DNA from: Acinetobacter bouvetii
GTDB taxonomy: Bacteria > Pseudomonadota > Gammaproteobacteria > Pseudomonadales > Moraxellaceae
Reading direction: 5' to 3'
Length of the DNA stretch: 64,000 nt
NCBI RefSeq assembly: GCF_902753875.1
Contig: NZ_CADDTS010000007.1
Location: forward strand, 62,001-126,000
Below, piece by piece: positions 6,801 through 15,213 of this stretch. Made by a program: the position numbers and the translations under genes. Within the stretch, counting starts at the first letter, position 1. Every line of letters starts with the position of its first letter. The notes below the pieces were generated by a model. The model worked only from the letters and a program-made list of their open reading frames with translations, had not been told where the DNA came from and did no database searches.

Positions 6801-8515
6801 TGTGTTGGTTCTTGATGATGTGCAATCTGAATCTGATTTAAAATATGGTTGGTCATGTTGATGGCCATTTCTTCTTTGGCAAAATAAACCTGACCGATAT
6901 TTTCACGGCGAATCACTTCAGCTTCTTCCTTGCTTTCGGCGCATACCAATACCTGAATTTGCGGATTCAATGTTTTGGCAATATCGACAATTTTATGAAT
7001 ATCCAGAATATCCATTGGAGACAGCACCAGCAGGCGCGCATGCTGGATATGCGCCTGAATGAGTACTCCCGCTTCGGTTGCATGTCCAGATACCGCAGCA
7101 ATGCCTTTGGCACGCAGGCTTTCCACAATCTCGCGGTTTTCTTCTGCAATGACTACCTTAATATCTTGCGCCATCAATGCTTTGGTAATGCGACGACCGA
7201 CTTCACCATGTCCGACAATGACCACCTGATCGCGCAGATAATCTTGTGATACTTCATCGGGAAGCATGGCCAGCGGGTCACCACTACGTTCCAGTAAGCG
7301 CGCCAGATGTGAGCGTTCACGAATCCAGTTTTGCACCGGCTCAATGGCAGAAAAGATGAATGAGTTAAGGGTGATTGAGATCAGCGCACCGGCTAAAATC
7401 AGGTTTTGTCCATCCAGTGACAGTAGGTGCAGGGAAACACCTAAGGTCGCCAAAATAAAGGAGAATTCACCAATTTGCGCAAGACTTGCACCTACGGTTA
7501 AGGCGGTATTAATGGGGTAACGGAAGAACAATACCAGTGCCATGGCTGCAATGGTCTTACCAATCATAATAATAGCGACGACGGCAAGTACATGCAGCGG
7601 TTGTTCAAGTAAAATAAGTGGGTCAAACAGCATGCCCACAGAGACAAAGAATAGAATCGAGAAAATTTCACGTAAGGGCAGGGTTTCTTCTTCTGCACGA
7701 TGGCTGAAATCGGATTCTTTGACTACCATTCCGGCGAAGAACGCACCAAGCGCCATGGACACGCCAAAGACTTTATATGCGCCAAATGCAATTGAAACGG
7801 CTGCTGCCACTACAGTCAGGGTAAACAGTTCACGTGAGCCCAGACGTGCAACAATCTGCATAATCCATGGCACCAGACGCTTACCAATAATCAGCATAAA
7901 GGCAATAAAACCAGCCACTTTCAGCAAAGTGACGGCTAATGTCATCCAGATGTTGGCATTTGGGTCAGAGCCTGCAATTGCTGTTCCACCCAGTAAAACC
8001 GCGGTCGCAGGAAGCAGCACCAGAACCAGTACCATGACCAGATCTTCAACCAGTAACCAGCCGACGGCAATTTTACCATTGACCGAATTGACCAGACCGC
8101 GGTCACCTAGCGCTTTTAGTAAGACGACGGTACTGGCACAGGACAAGCTCAAGCCAAACACCAGCGCTGAACCAAAGCTCCAGCCCCAGATCATGGAAAC
8201 GCCGATACCCAGCAAGGTCGCGACCGCAATTTGTAATACGGCACCCGGTAAGGCAATACGTCGCACTTGCATCAGGTCGCTTAAGGAGAAGTGCATGCCA
8301 ACGCCAAACATTAAAAACATTACCCCAAGTTCGGCTAGCTGGTTGGCCAGATGCATATCTCCCACGATTCCCGGGGTGTTTGGGCTAATCAAAATACCTG
8401 CGACCAGATAACCAATCAGCGGGGGAAGGCGAATGCGGGCAGCTATATAACCAAAAACAAGTGCAAGTCCAAAGCCAACGGCAAGCAATATTATAAGATC
8501 TACATCATGAGGCAC
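6797..8515 (-). CDS. ybaL: CPA2-family cation:proton antiporter with RCK/TrkA-N domain (YbaL/KefB type)
   Basis: A 572-residue inner-membrane protein. Residues 1 to about 390 are twelve or so hydrophobic segments of the Na+/H+ exchanger fold, including the early LIGYLVAGILISP segment typical of the KefB/YbaL branch. After it comes a cytosolic Rossmann TrkA-N (RCK) domain beginning QVVIVGHGEVGRRI (about 428), a nucleotide-binding GxGxxG-like turn that gates the transporter. The total length is close to E. coli YbaL (558), and the short C-terminus lacks the longer KefB/KefC tail. A role in K+/H+ or monovalent cation exchange is inferred. The gene is monocistronic and convergent with the small acidic protein gene. 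Confidence 0.85.
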   Translation of the reverse strand: MPHDVDLIILLAVGFGLALVFGYIAARIRLPPLIGYLVAGILISPNTPGIVGDMHLANQLAELGVMFLMFGVGMHFSLSDLMQVRRIALPGAVLQIAVATLLGIGVSMIWGWSFGSALVFGLSLSCASTVVLLKALGDRGLVNSVNGKIAVGWLLVEDLVMVLVLVLLPATAVLLGGTAIAGSDPNANIWMTLAVTLLKVAGFIAFMLIIGKRLVPWIMQIVARLGSRELFTLTVVAAAVSIAFGAYKVFGVSMALGAFFAGMVVKESDFSHRAEEETLPLREIFSILFFVSVGMLFDPLILLEQPLHVLAVVAIIMIGKTIAAMALVLFFRYPINTALTVGASLAQIGEFSFILATLGVSLHLLSLDGQNLILAGALISITLNSFIFSAIEPVQNWIRERSHLARLLERSGDPLAMLPDEVSQDYLRDQVVIVGHGEVGRRITKALMAQDIKVVIAEENREIVESLRAKGIAAVSGHATEAGVLIQAHIQHARLLVLSPMDILDIHKIVDIAKTLNPQIQVLVCAESKEEAEVIRRENIGQVYFAKEEMAINMTNHILNQIQIAHHQEPTH

Positions 8516-8621
8516 TAAAAACTCCTTAAGCTTAAGCCAAAGTTAAGGGTAAAAAAAATAAGCACAAAAAATGCCAAAAAAGGAATGCCTGAAAGTGTAA
8601 CAAGTCGGGCAAAAAAAATGC

Positions 8622-8655
8622 AAAAAAAAACGACCCCAAAGGGTCGCTTTTTTTA
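8622..8655 (-). terminator. Intrinsic terminator of rpmB-rpmG
   Basis: The CGACCC/GGGTCG stem with a CAAA loop is flanked by runs of A and T on both sides. It lies 12 bases past the rpmG stop on the minus strand. Confidence 0.9.
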
Positions 8656-8666
8656 AGAAGTCAAAA

Positions 8667-8822
8667 TTATTTAATTTTAGCTTCTTTGAAGATTACGTGT
8701 TGACGGATTTTTGGATCAAATTTTTTGATTTCCATTTTTTCCGGCATAGTACGTTTGTTCTTAGTCGTAGTATAGAAATAACCTGTACCAGCTGAAGAAA
8801 CTAGGCGAATTTTATCACGCAT
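8667..8822 (-). CDS. rpmG: Ribosomal protein bL33
   Basis: A 51-residue basic protein starting [17 protein letters not shown] and containing [20 protein letters not shown], unmistakably bL33 of the large ribosomal subunit. It lacks the four zinc-ligand cysteines and is therefore the C-minus (zinc-independent) form typical of gammaproteobacteria. It follows rpmB by 12 bases on the same strand, the usual rpmBG operon. Confidence 0.97.
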
Positions 8823-8834
8823 TCTACTGACTCC

Positions 8835-9071
8835 TTAGATCTTTTGACCTTGAGCACGAAGATCAGCAACAACCTTTTCAATGCCCAATTTGTCGATAAT
8901 ACGCATACCTTTAGTGGTTAAACGAAGACGTACAAAACGTTTTTCGCTTTCTAACCAGAAACGGTGGTGATGCAGGTTCGGCTCGAACCGGCGTTTGGTT
9001 TTGTTATTGGCGTGCGAGACGTTGTTGCCAACGACTGGACGCTTGCCGGTAACTTGGCAAACCTTAGACAT
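8835..9071 (-). CDS. rpmB: Ribosomal protein bL28
   Basis: A 78-residue basic protein of the large ribosomal subunit, [20 protein letters not shown] at the N-terminus and the conserved [13 protein letters not shown] segment. I placed the start at 9071 because GGAG is five bases upstream. An earlier in-frame ATG at 9083 would give MEFT ahead of the conserved methionine. First gene of rpmB-rpmG. Confidence 0.97.
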
Positions 9072-9149
9072 GGTGAACTCCATTGCTAGACAGCACCGAT
9101 TGTGCGGCTAGTCATTAAAAGTAAACGGATGAAATCATTCAAGGGGCGT

Positions 9150-9178
9150 TTTATACCAAAAATACGCTTAAAAGACAA
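9150..9178 (-). promoter_or_regulatory. Probable sigma-70 promoter of rpmBG
   Basis: On the minus strand, TTGTCT and TATAAA are separated by exactly 17 bases, about 80 bases upstream of the rpmB start. Inferred from consensus only. Confidence 0.6.
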
Positions 9179-9189
9179 GCGAATTTAAG

Positions 9190-9226
9190 AAAAACGCGGC
9201 ATGATCCCGTGTGATAGGTCATGCCT
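9190..9226 (-). terminator. Probable terminator of the aldehyde dehydrogenase gene
   Basis: GGCATGA at 9198-9204 pairs with TCATGCC at 9219-9225. On the minus strand the stem is followed by GCGTTTTTC. It begins about eight bases after the stop codon. Confidence 0.55.
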
Positions 9227-9233
9227 TGATCAG

Positions 9234-10682
9234 TTATCGAAGAAGGGTCTTCGAAATTAGTTTGTGAATCGGCTTATTAAACGGTGGGAGAATGAATTTT
9301 AAGCTATACAACTTAGGATTAGACATCACTGACCGTTCATGCGACAAACTGAAGAAACCTTCTGGACCATGATATTTGCCCATACCTGAAGCACCGACAC
9401 CACCAAAAGGTAAGTCATCCTGTGCGACATGGGTCAATACCATATTTTGCCCGAAATGCCCTGAATGGGTATGCTGTGCGACATAGTCGGCACGAGCTTG
9501 ATCAAAGTCGAAATAGTATAATGCAAGTGGACGCGGACGGCTATTAATAAAGTCAATTACATCGTCAATTTGATCATATTCTAGAATAGGAAGAATCGGA
9601 CCAAAAATTTCCTCTTTCATAATACGCATTTCGGTCGTTACCTCGGTGACTAAAGTAGGGGCGATTTTACGAACTTTGCTTAAATCTTCATGTGCAGGAT
9701 TTAATTCAATAATTTTGGCACCTTGGGTGCGGGCATCTTCCAGGTAGCCTTGCAGGCGATTGTACTGTTTATCATTAATGATAGAGGTATAATCCTGATT
9801 GTATTCAATACTTGGATACATTTCTTCCACGCAAGCTTTATAGTGCTCAATAAATTCAGCCGTTTTGCCTTTAGGCAGAAACATATAGTCTGGAGCTACA
9901 CAGGTCTGACCAGAATTCCATAATTTACCTGCAGCCAGACGTTGTGCGACATCTTCCAGTTCAATGGAAGGATGAACCAGTACCGGAGATTTGCCGCCCA
10001 GCTCCAGAATGACCGGAACCAGGTTTTGTGAGGCAGCCGCCATCACGGTTTTGCCAATTTCAGTTGAGCCGGTAAAAATGATTTTATCGAATGCTAAATG
10101 ACAAAATGCATCAGATATAGGACCACCGCCATTGATTACTGCGACTAATTCAGTTGGAAAGGCTTCGCTCAATGCCTTTTCAAGCGCACGACCAAAATGG
10201 CTGGATGAACTTGAGATTTTAATCATGGCATTATTGCCGGCAGCAATGGCACAAATGAGCGGGCCAACCGACAACAATAATGGATAGTTCCAAGGGGCAA
10301 TAATGCCGACCACGCCTAGAGGCTGATATTGTACCCACGCTTTTGCAGGTTGATGAATAATTCCGATATGGCGTTTCGAAGGTTTCATCCAATCGGTCAA
10401 ATGCTTGCTATAATATTTAATCTGTTCAAGACAGGTGAGTAATTCACCGATTTTGGTTTCGCCTATAGAACGGTTACCATAGTCTTGATTTATTGCTTCA
10501 GCAAATTGATCTTGATATTTAACTAAGATACGCTTTAAACGTGCTAAACGATCAATCCGTTCCTTTGCTGTAGGTAAAGGATGGCGTTGATAGGCATGTT
10601 TTTGGTGTTCCAGCACATCGTGTAAGTGCTGAATATCGAAAGAATGTGGTGTCATTGAAGTTGTTTTTGTTTGACTATTCAT
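9234..10682 (-). CDS. Aldehyde dehydrogenase, coniferyl-aldehyde-dehydrogenase-like
   Basis: A 482-residue NAD(P)-dependent aldehyde dehydrogenase. Visible landmarks are APWNYPLLL (about 129-137), the cofactor segment FTGSTEIGK (203-211), LELGGKSPVL with the general base Glu227, and the nucleophile Cys261 in GQTCVAPDY. The overall sequence and shorter length are those of the class 3 / coniferyl aldehyde dehydrogenase group, which also includes fatty aldehyde enzymes; the C-terminus (residues 450-482) ends in a hydrophobic-basic tail. The gene is divergent from a TetR regulator with a 14-bp palindrome between them, so induction by an aldehyde or alkane-type compound is plausible. The substrate is not certain. 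Confidence 0.88.
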   Translation of the reverse strand: MNSQTKTTSMTPHSFDIQHLHDVLEHQKHAYQRHPLPTAKERIDRLARLKRILVKYQDQFAEAINQDYGNRSIGETKIGELLTCLEQIKYYSKHLTDWMKPSKRHIGIIHQPAKAWVQYQPLGVVGIIAPWNYPLLLSVGPLICAIAAGNNAMIKISSSSSHFGRALEKALSEAFPTELVAVINGGGPISDAFCHLAFDKIIFTGSTEIGKTVMAAASQNLVPVILELGGKSPVLVHPSIELEDVAQRLAAGKLWNSGQTCVAPDYMFLPKGKTAEFIEHYKACVEEMYPSIEYNQDYTSIINDKQYNRLQGYLEDARTQGAKIIELNPAHEDLSKVRKIAPTLVTEVTTEMRIMKEEIFGPILPILEYDQIDDVIDFINSRPRPLALYYFDFDQARADYVAQHTHSGHFGQNMVLTHVAQDDLPFGGVGASGMGKYHGPEGFFSLSHERSVMSNPKLYSLKFILPPFNKPIHKLISKTLLR

Positions 10683-10758
10683 GACCTGCTACCATTAAAT
10701 AAAAGCGATTAATTTAATTTTTAGAGTAAAAGCTCTAAATAGTCAAGTTACTTTATGT

Positions 10759-10772
10759 GTTAGCTAGCTAAC
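10759..10772. promoter_or_regulatory. Perfect 14-bp palindrome, candidate TetR operator
   Basis: GTTAGCTAGCTAAC is self-complementary. It lies between the divergent aldehyde dehydrogenase and TetR genes, 8-26 bases before the regulator's start and 77 bases from the dehydrogenase start, which suits autoregulation and control of both. Confidence 0.55.
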
Positions 10773-10797
10773 CTATTGAATGAATGGTTACTTTAGG

Positions 10798-11499
10798 ATG
10801 TCTCACTCCAAAACGGTGAAAACCAAAGAACGTATTTTACAGCTCAGCTTACAGTTATTTAATGAGCGTGGTGAGCGTTCAGTGACAACGAATCATATTG
10901 CCGCTGAACTGAATATGAGCCCGGGTAATTTGTATTACCACTTTCGTAACAAAAGTGAAATCATCAAGGAATTGATGGAGCAGTACCAAAAAGAAACTTT
11001 GGAAATGCTTGCATTACCAGATGATCGACCGCTCGATGCCAACGATAAGATCCGCTATTTTCAAGTGCTGAGCAGCCAGCTTTGGGCATACCGTTTCTTG
11101 CATCGTGATGTCTATCATTTGGTTGAAAATAATGAAGATTTTCGAAAAATGTATCCACGCTTTGCCGGTCAGGTCATGCAGCAGGGGCAAAAGATTTATA
11201 AAGCCTTCGTTACGGCCGGTCTGATGCAAATGACTGATTCAGAAATTGAAGCCTTAATCATTAACCTGTGGATTGTGCTGACCAACTGGACCAACTTTTT
11301 GTATATGTCGGGTCATATTACCGATTCTAACCATTTAGAAGAAAAGTGGGTCTGGCAGGCATTGCGCCAGATGGTATTTCTGGAAGGGGCGTATTTGCGT
11401 GGTGAAAGCCGTAACACTTACGAACATTTACTTGAAACATTTGGACCTTCGGACCTTTTTGCAAGTTTGTCTTCAAGTAAAAATCATGACGCGACATAA
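10798..11499 (+). CDS. TetR/AcrR family transcriptional regulator
   Basis: The N-terminal helix-turn-helix is clear: TKERILQLSLQLFNERG, then SVTTNHIAAELNMSPGNLYYHFRNKSEII, the TetR signature. The C-terminal half is a ligand-binding helical domain with a C-terminal stretch of the TetR_C type seen in several regulators of fatty acid or alkane metabolism. The start is uncertain: ATG at 10798 (MSHSKTVKTKER) removes six residues compared with ATG at 10780, and neither has a strong ribosome binding site. It probably represses its own gene and the divergent aldehyde dehydrogenase through the palindrome at 10759-10772 (inference). Confidence 0.9.
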   Translation: MSHSKTVKTKERILQLSLQLFNERGERSVTTNHIAAELNMSPGNLYYHFRNKSEIIKELMEQYQKETLEMLALPDDRPLDANDKIRYFQVLSSQLWAYRFLHRDVYHLVENNEDFRKMYPRFAGQVMQQGQKIYKAFVTAGLMQMTDSEIEALIINLWIVLTNWTNFLYMSGHITDSNHLEEKWVWQALRQMVFLEGAYLRGESRNTYEHLLETFGPSDLFASLSSSKNHDAT

Positions 11500-11577
11500 T
11501 CTATTTAGAAAGCATGAAAAAAGCGTTAGAATACTCGGCTTGTTTTTCGATTTAACTGATTAGTGATATAAACCAAC

Positions 11578-12444
11578 ATGAATATGACCACTGCTAACAC
11601 AGCACGTTTACTGATTACTTGTGAAGATAAACCAGGGATCGTGCAAGCTGTTTCGAGCTTTTTGTATCATCAGGGAGCAAATATTACCGCACTTGATCAA
11701 TATGCAACTGAAGCTCAAGGCGGGCGTTATTTCATGCGTGTTGAGTTTGAACTGGACAATCTGCAAAGCCGTAAAGAAAGTCTGATCCAGACTTTTGCCA
11801 GCAATGTTGCCGAACGCTATAACATGCATTGGCGTTTGGCTTTGGTCAGCGACGTGAAAAAAGTCGGCATTTTAGTGTCTAAAGTCGATCATGCCTTGCT
11901 TGAATTGTTGTGGCGTCATTCGCGTGGCGGTTTACCATGCGAAATTACCAAAGTGGTGTCGAACCATGAAACTTTGCGTGAAGCTGTAGAAAACTTTGGT
12001 ATTCCTTTTGAAGTGGTACCAGTCAATAAAGAAAACAAACGCGAAGCCTATGCCAAGATCGATGAATTGATGCAAGGCAATGATTTGTTGGTGCTTGCAC
12101 GTTATATGCAAATTCTGGATGAAGACTTTGTGGCCAAATGGGAAATGAAAGTCATCAACATTCACCATTCATTCTTGCCTGCCTTTGTTGGGGCGAATCC
12201 GTATAAACAGGCTTATGAAAAAGGTGTGAAGCTGATTGGTGCAACAGCACATTATGTGACAGCTGATTTGGATCAAGGGCCAATCATTGAGCAAGATGTG
12301 GAACGGGTAAACCATGATTTCACGGTTGATCAATTGCGTGAGCTTGGACAAGATGTAGAACGTAATGTTTTGGCACGTGCAGTAAAATGGCATCTTGAAG
12401 ACCGTATTATTGTAGATGGCAACAAAACAGTTGTTTTCCAATAA
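11578..12444 (+). CDS. purU: Formyltetrahydrofolate deformylase
   Basis: PurU hydrolyses 10-formyl-tetrahydrofolate to formate and tetrahydrofolate, balancing the one-carbon pool. The 288-residue protein has an N-terminal ACT domain (ITCEDKPGIVQAVSSFLY, residues 13-30) and a C-terminal formyltransferase-like domain with the catalytic NIHHSFLPAFVGANPY (about 194-209) and GATAHYVTADLDQGPII (about 221-237). All the usual Asn, His and Asp residues are present. Length is normal. It is a single gene with a weak hairpin terminator downstream. Confidence 0.95.
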   Translation: MNMTTANTARLLITCEDKPGIVQAVSSFLYHQGANITALDQYATEAQGGRYFMRVEFELDNLQSRKESLIQTFASNVAERYNMHWRLALVSDVKKVGILVSKVDHALLELLWRHSRGGLPCEITKVVSNHETLREAVENFGIPFEVVPVNKENKREAYAKIDELMQGNDLLVLARYMQILDEDFVAKWEMKVINIHHSFLPAFVGANPYKQAYEKGVKLIGATAHYVTADLDQGPIIEQDVERVNHDFTVDQLRELGQDVERNVLARAVKWHLEDRIIVDGNKTVVFQ

Positions 12445-12463
12445 GTATTGTTAGCAATGACTT

Positions 12464-12500
12464 ATTTAAAAGGTGTGCTTTAGGCATGCCTTTTTTGTTT
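12464..12500 (+). terminator. Probable terminator of purU
   Basis: AAAGGTGTGC, TTTAG and GCATGCCTTTTTT form a stem with G-U pairs, followed by T-rich sequence. Confidence 0.6.
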
Positions 12501-12543
12501 TTGATTCAAAAAACTCATCAAAACTGCTGAATTAATAGTTGCA

Positions 12544-12562
12544 AATGAAAACACTTCTCATT
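12544..12562 (+). promoter_or_regulatory. Fur-box-like site upstream of tonB
   Basis: AATGAAAACACTTCTCATT is an imperfect inverted repeat. In the 7-1-7 scheme (TGATAAT-n-ATTATCA) it matches 10 of 14 positions. It lies about 95 bases before the TonB start. Iron repression by Fur is expected for tonB-exbBD but is not shown here. Confidence 0.4.
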
Positions 12563-12655
12563 TATTATTGGCGTACTTTAATTGTACTAACCGATGAGCT
12601 TGATTGCTGAAATCTTTATTGATCGACAATCGCTTAAATTAGGTAACTGATTTTA

Positions 12656-13444
12656 ATGAGTCAATCTTCCGCTCTAAATATGCAAACTCCCAATCCTATG
12701 AAAAAGAAAATTATCACGGCATTGATTGCTGTAGTAGTGGGTCACATGGGTGTATTGTGGGCGGTGGGGCACATGAAAACCCCTGAACTCAAGCCTATTG
12801 AAAAAGAACCGTTGAAGGTTCGTTTTGTCAAAATTCAAGAACCACCAAAACCAATACCGCCGAAACCAAAGGCAGAGCCGAAAAAAGAAAAACCAAAGCC
12901 TAAGGAAGTGAAGAAAGTTGAAATTGTCAAAAAGCAGCTTCCTCCACCACCAAAAAAGGTAGAAAAGGTTCAACAAGTTAAAAAAGCAGAAACACCAAAA
13001 CCTGTCGTTAAACCAGTGGAAGCACCACCAAAACCGACAGTAAGCACTACGATTTCTGAAACCAAAGTGGCAAAACCTGTTCCAGTGACACCGCCACCTG
13101 CGCCACCGGCGCCGGTCGCTCCGCCTGCGCCTCCTGCACCGCCATCACCAAAAAATGTTTCGATTGGTGGTTCTGGTGTGCAATGGAGCCGTTCGCCAAA
13201 ACCATCCTATAGCAATGGCGACTTGGAAGGTCAGACGCGTACTGCCGTGGTGTATATTGAAGCGAATGAAAAAGGGGTAATTACCTCAGCGCGTATGACG
13301 CGTTCGACAGGTATTGCTGATTTAGATGAAAAGATTTTACGCGCAGTGCGTAATTCCAAATTCAAACCGTACAAAGAAAATGGCGTGGCTTATCCAATCA
13401 AGGCTAACCTACCATTAGAATTGACATTGAATCCACGCGGCTAA
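12656..13444 (+). CDS. tonB: TonB energy-transducing protein
   Basis: TonB carries proton-motive energy from the ExbB-ExbD motor in the inner membrane to TonB-dependent outer-membrane receptors. The 262-residue product has a cytoplasmic N-terminal leader of about 17 residues, one membrane anchor (about 18-38), a long Pro/Lys-rich periplasmic spacer (about 45-160, with PPKP and PPAPPAP runs) and a C-terminal TonB domain of about 80 residues (QTRTAVVYIEANEKGVI through to LPLELTL). This order is standard for TonB. exbB and exbD follow immediately, so the three form one operon, probably iron-controlled. Confidence 0.93.
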   Translation: MSQSSALNMQTPNPMKKKIITALIAVVVGHMGVLWAVGHMKTPELKPIEKEPLKVRFVKIQEPPKPIPPKPKAEPKKEKPKPKEVKKVEIVKKQLPPPPKKVEKVQQVKKAETPKPVVKPVEAPPKPTVSTTISETKVAKPVPVTPPPAPPAPVAPPAPPAPPSPKNVSIGGSGVQWSRSPKPSYSNGDLEGQTRTAVVYIEANEKGVITSARMTRSTGIADLDEKILRAVRNSKFKPYKENGVAYPIKANLPLELTLNPRG

Positions 13445-13464
13445 CATTTATTAGGAGTTCGAGT

Positions 13465-14088
13465 ATGAACTTTTCAGTTTATTGGCAACATGCTGATGCA
13501 GTGAGTAAAACCCTGTATTTCGTGTTATTGGCAATGTCGATTACGACATGGACCATCTTCGTTTTACGGTTAATGGGGACTCGCCAACTGAAGCAACAAG
13601 CTTATGCTCAACTTTCTCAAGCGTTAAGCAAATTAAAAGCAAAATTTGCCCCGCTGAATTTTGAACAACGTAAAGCTGTAGCAGAACAAGCGTTATTGCG
13701 TCAAATTTCAGCTGAAAAAGCCAGTGCTGAAAAAGGCGTGGCAGTTTTGGGTACCATTGCTTCACTGGCACCATTTGTGGGTTTGTTTGGTACCGTTTGG
13801 GGTATTTTCCACGCTTTGGTTGCAGTCGGTAAGAGTGGACAGGCCGGTTTGGCTCAAGTCGCTACACCGGTTGGTGAAGCCTTGATTATGACTGGTTTGG
13901 GTCTGGCTGTCGCAATTCCTGCGGTACTGGCCTATAACATCTGTAGCCGTGTGAATCGTGGTTTATCTCATGAATTACAAGACCAGGCGCATAGCTTGCT
14001 GATTGATACCATGTTGCAACAAGACAGTTCAGCTCAAGCAGCTACAGAAAAAGCGGCATCTAATCATTTGGTTGGAGGTCAAGCTTAA
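13465..14088 (+). CDS. exbB: ExbB proton-channel protein of the TonB motor
   Basis: A 207-residue MotA/TolQ/ExbB family inner-membrane protein. It has an N-terminal membrane helix (about 15-37), a long cytoplasmic helical region and two further helices; the family signature LGTIASLAPFVGLFGTVWGIFHAL is at about 93-117. ExbB forms the pentameric ring around ExbD. It starts 20 bases after tonB, with AGGAG upstream, and its stop overlaps the exbD start by one base (TAATG), which suggests translational coupling. Confidence 0.95.
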   Translation: MNFSVYWQHADAVSKTLYFVLLAMSITTWTIFVLRLMGTRQLKQQAYAQLSQALSKLKAKFAPLNFEQRKAVAEQALLRQISAEKASAEKGVAVLGTIASLAPFVGLFGTVWGIFHALVAVGKSGQAGLAQVATPVGEALIMTGLGLAVAIPAVLAYNICSRVNRGLSHELQDQAHSLLIDTMLQQDSSAQAATEKAASNHLVGGQA

Positions 14089-14492
14089 TGGGCTTTCAAT
14101 TGGGTGAAGACAACGACGTAGGTATGAATGAGATGAATCTCATTCCACTGATCGATATTATGTTGGTATTGATGATCATCTTCTTGGTGACAGCAACCGT
14201 TGCTAACCCATCAATTCCATTAACTTTACCAAAAACGACTGCTGAAATTACTGAACCACCACCGAAGGCAATCACCGTCAGTATTAATGCCAAGGGTGAA
14301 GTGGCCTGGAATGATCAGATCATCACTCTGGAAGAATTACAAACCCGTTTTGATGAGGCAGGCAAGGCGGAACGTAAACCGACGGTTCAACTGCGTGCAG
14401 ATAAAGAATCCCGTTATGACACGGTTGCACAAGTGATGTCACGTGCGAGCGAAGCCGGGCTCAGTGATATTGCTTTTGTCAGTGATAACTAA
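14088..14492 (+). CDS. exbD: ExbD proton-channel protein of the TonB motor
   Basis: A 134-residue protein with the ExbD/TolR layout: short cytoplasmic N-terminus (GEDNDVGMNEMNLIPLID), one membrane helix (about 21-41) carrying the essential Asp in PLIDIMLVLMIIFLV, and a periplasmic domain. The Asp lies in the proton path. Third gene of tonB-exbB-exbD and followed by a strong terminator, so the operon ends here. Confidence 0.95.
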   Translation: MGFQLGEDNDVGMNEMNLIPLIDIMLVLMIIFLVTATVANPSIPLTLPKTTAEITEPPPKAITVSINAKGEVAWNDQIITLEELQTRFDEAGKAERKPTVQLRADKESRYDTVAQVMSRASEAGLSDIAFVSDN

Positions 14493-14515
14493 TTTGATTC
14501 TTAGATGAGCATTTT

Positions 14516-14546
14516 AAAAAAGCGACCGAGAGGGTCGCTTTTTTTA
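14516..14546 (+). terminator. Terminator of tonB-exbBD
   Basis: GCGACC/GGTCGC stem (14522-14527 with 14533-14538) with an A run before and a seven-T tract after. It could also act for msrA on the other strand. Confidence 0.9.
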
Positions 14547-14571
14547 TACCTGCAATTTGCTGCACGGCCGA

Positions 14572-15096
14572 TTATTCAGATTTCATCAGGTCTTGAAACT
14601 TGCTGCGTAATTTCATTAACTTGGGGGGAATGGCAAAGTTGCAGTAGCCTTGGGCCGGATTGCGGGCAAAGAAATTCTGGTGATATTCTTCAGCCGGGAA
14701 AAACTCAGGTGCAGGGCTGAGTTCCGTCACAATATTCAGACCTTCTGCTGTTAAATGCTCGATCGCTTGCTCGGCCTGCTGCTGTTGCTCCGCATTGAAA
14801 TAATAAATCACGGAACGGTATTGGGTACCAATATCATTGCCCTGACGGTTTAATGTAGTTGGGTCATGGGTGGCAAAGAACACATCCAAAAGCTGGGCAA
14901 AGCTAATCTGGCTTTCATCATAATCAATCAAAATTACTTCGGCATGGTTGGTGTCGCCCTGACAGATTTCATCATAACTGGGATGGTTCGTATGGCCGCC
15001 AGCATAGCCGCTGACCACCTTTGCTACCCCTCTAAGCTGTAAAAATACAGCTTCTACACACCAAAAACATCCACCACCAAATAATGCCTGTTGCAT
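14572..15096 (-). CDS. msrA: Peptide methionine-(S)-S-oxide reductase
   Basis: MsrA reduces methionine S-sulfoxide in proteins and free methionine sulfoxide, using thioredoxin. The 174-residue protein has the catalytic motif [12 protein letters not shown], with the nucleophile Cys10, and the conserved [14 protein letters not shown] and [18 protein letters not shown] segments. It is a stand-alone MsrA without an MsrB domain and no signal peptide, so cytosolic. Length is at the short end of the family. Confidence 0.97.
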   Translation of the reverse strand: MQQALFGGGCFWCVEAVFLQLRGVAKVVSGYAGGHTNHPSYDEICQGDTNHAEVILIDYDESQISFAQLLDVFFATHDPTTLNRQGNDIGTQYRSVIYYFNAEQQQQAEQAIEHLTAEGLNIVTELSPAPEFFPAEEYHQNFFARNPAQGYCNFAIPPKLMKLRSKFQDLMKSE

Positions 15097-15175
15097 GATT
15101 TTATCCTGTATTTGTTTATTGTTTTTTAATATAGGGACTTTTTATGAAGCTACAATGTATTGCTACATTTTAAAT

Positions 15176-15205
15176 CACAAAAGCCTGAAGCTTCAGGCTT
15201 TTGTG
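15176..15205 (-). terminator. Perfect 30-bp palindromic terminator
   Basis: CACAAAAGCCTGAAG is followed directly by its reverse complement, giving a hairpin with no dedicated loop bases. It lies just downstream of the META-domain gene on the minus strand. Confidence 0.75.
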
Positions 15206-15213
15206 TGAACTGT

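Noticed and set aside
7542-8411. A long plus-strand frame of 289 codons opposite the antiporter gene
   Set aside because: It is an antisense shadow of the transporter gene with Ser/Thr/Ala-rich translation and no ribosome binding site or domain.
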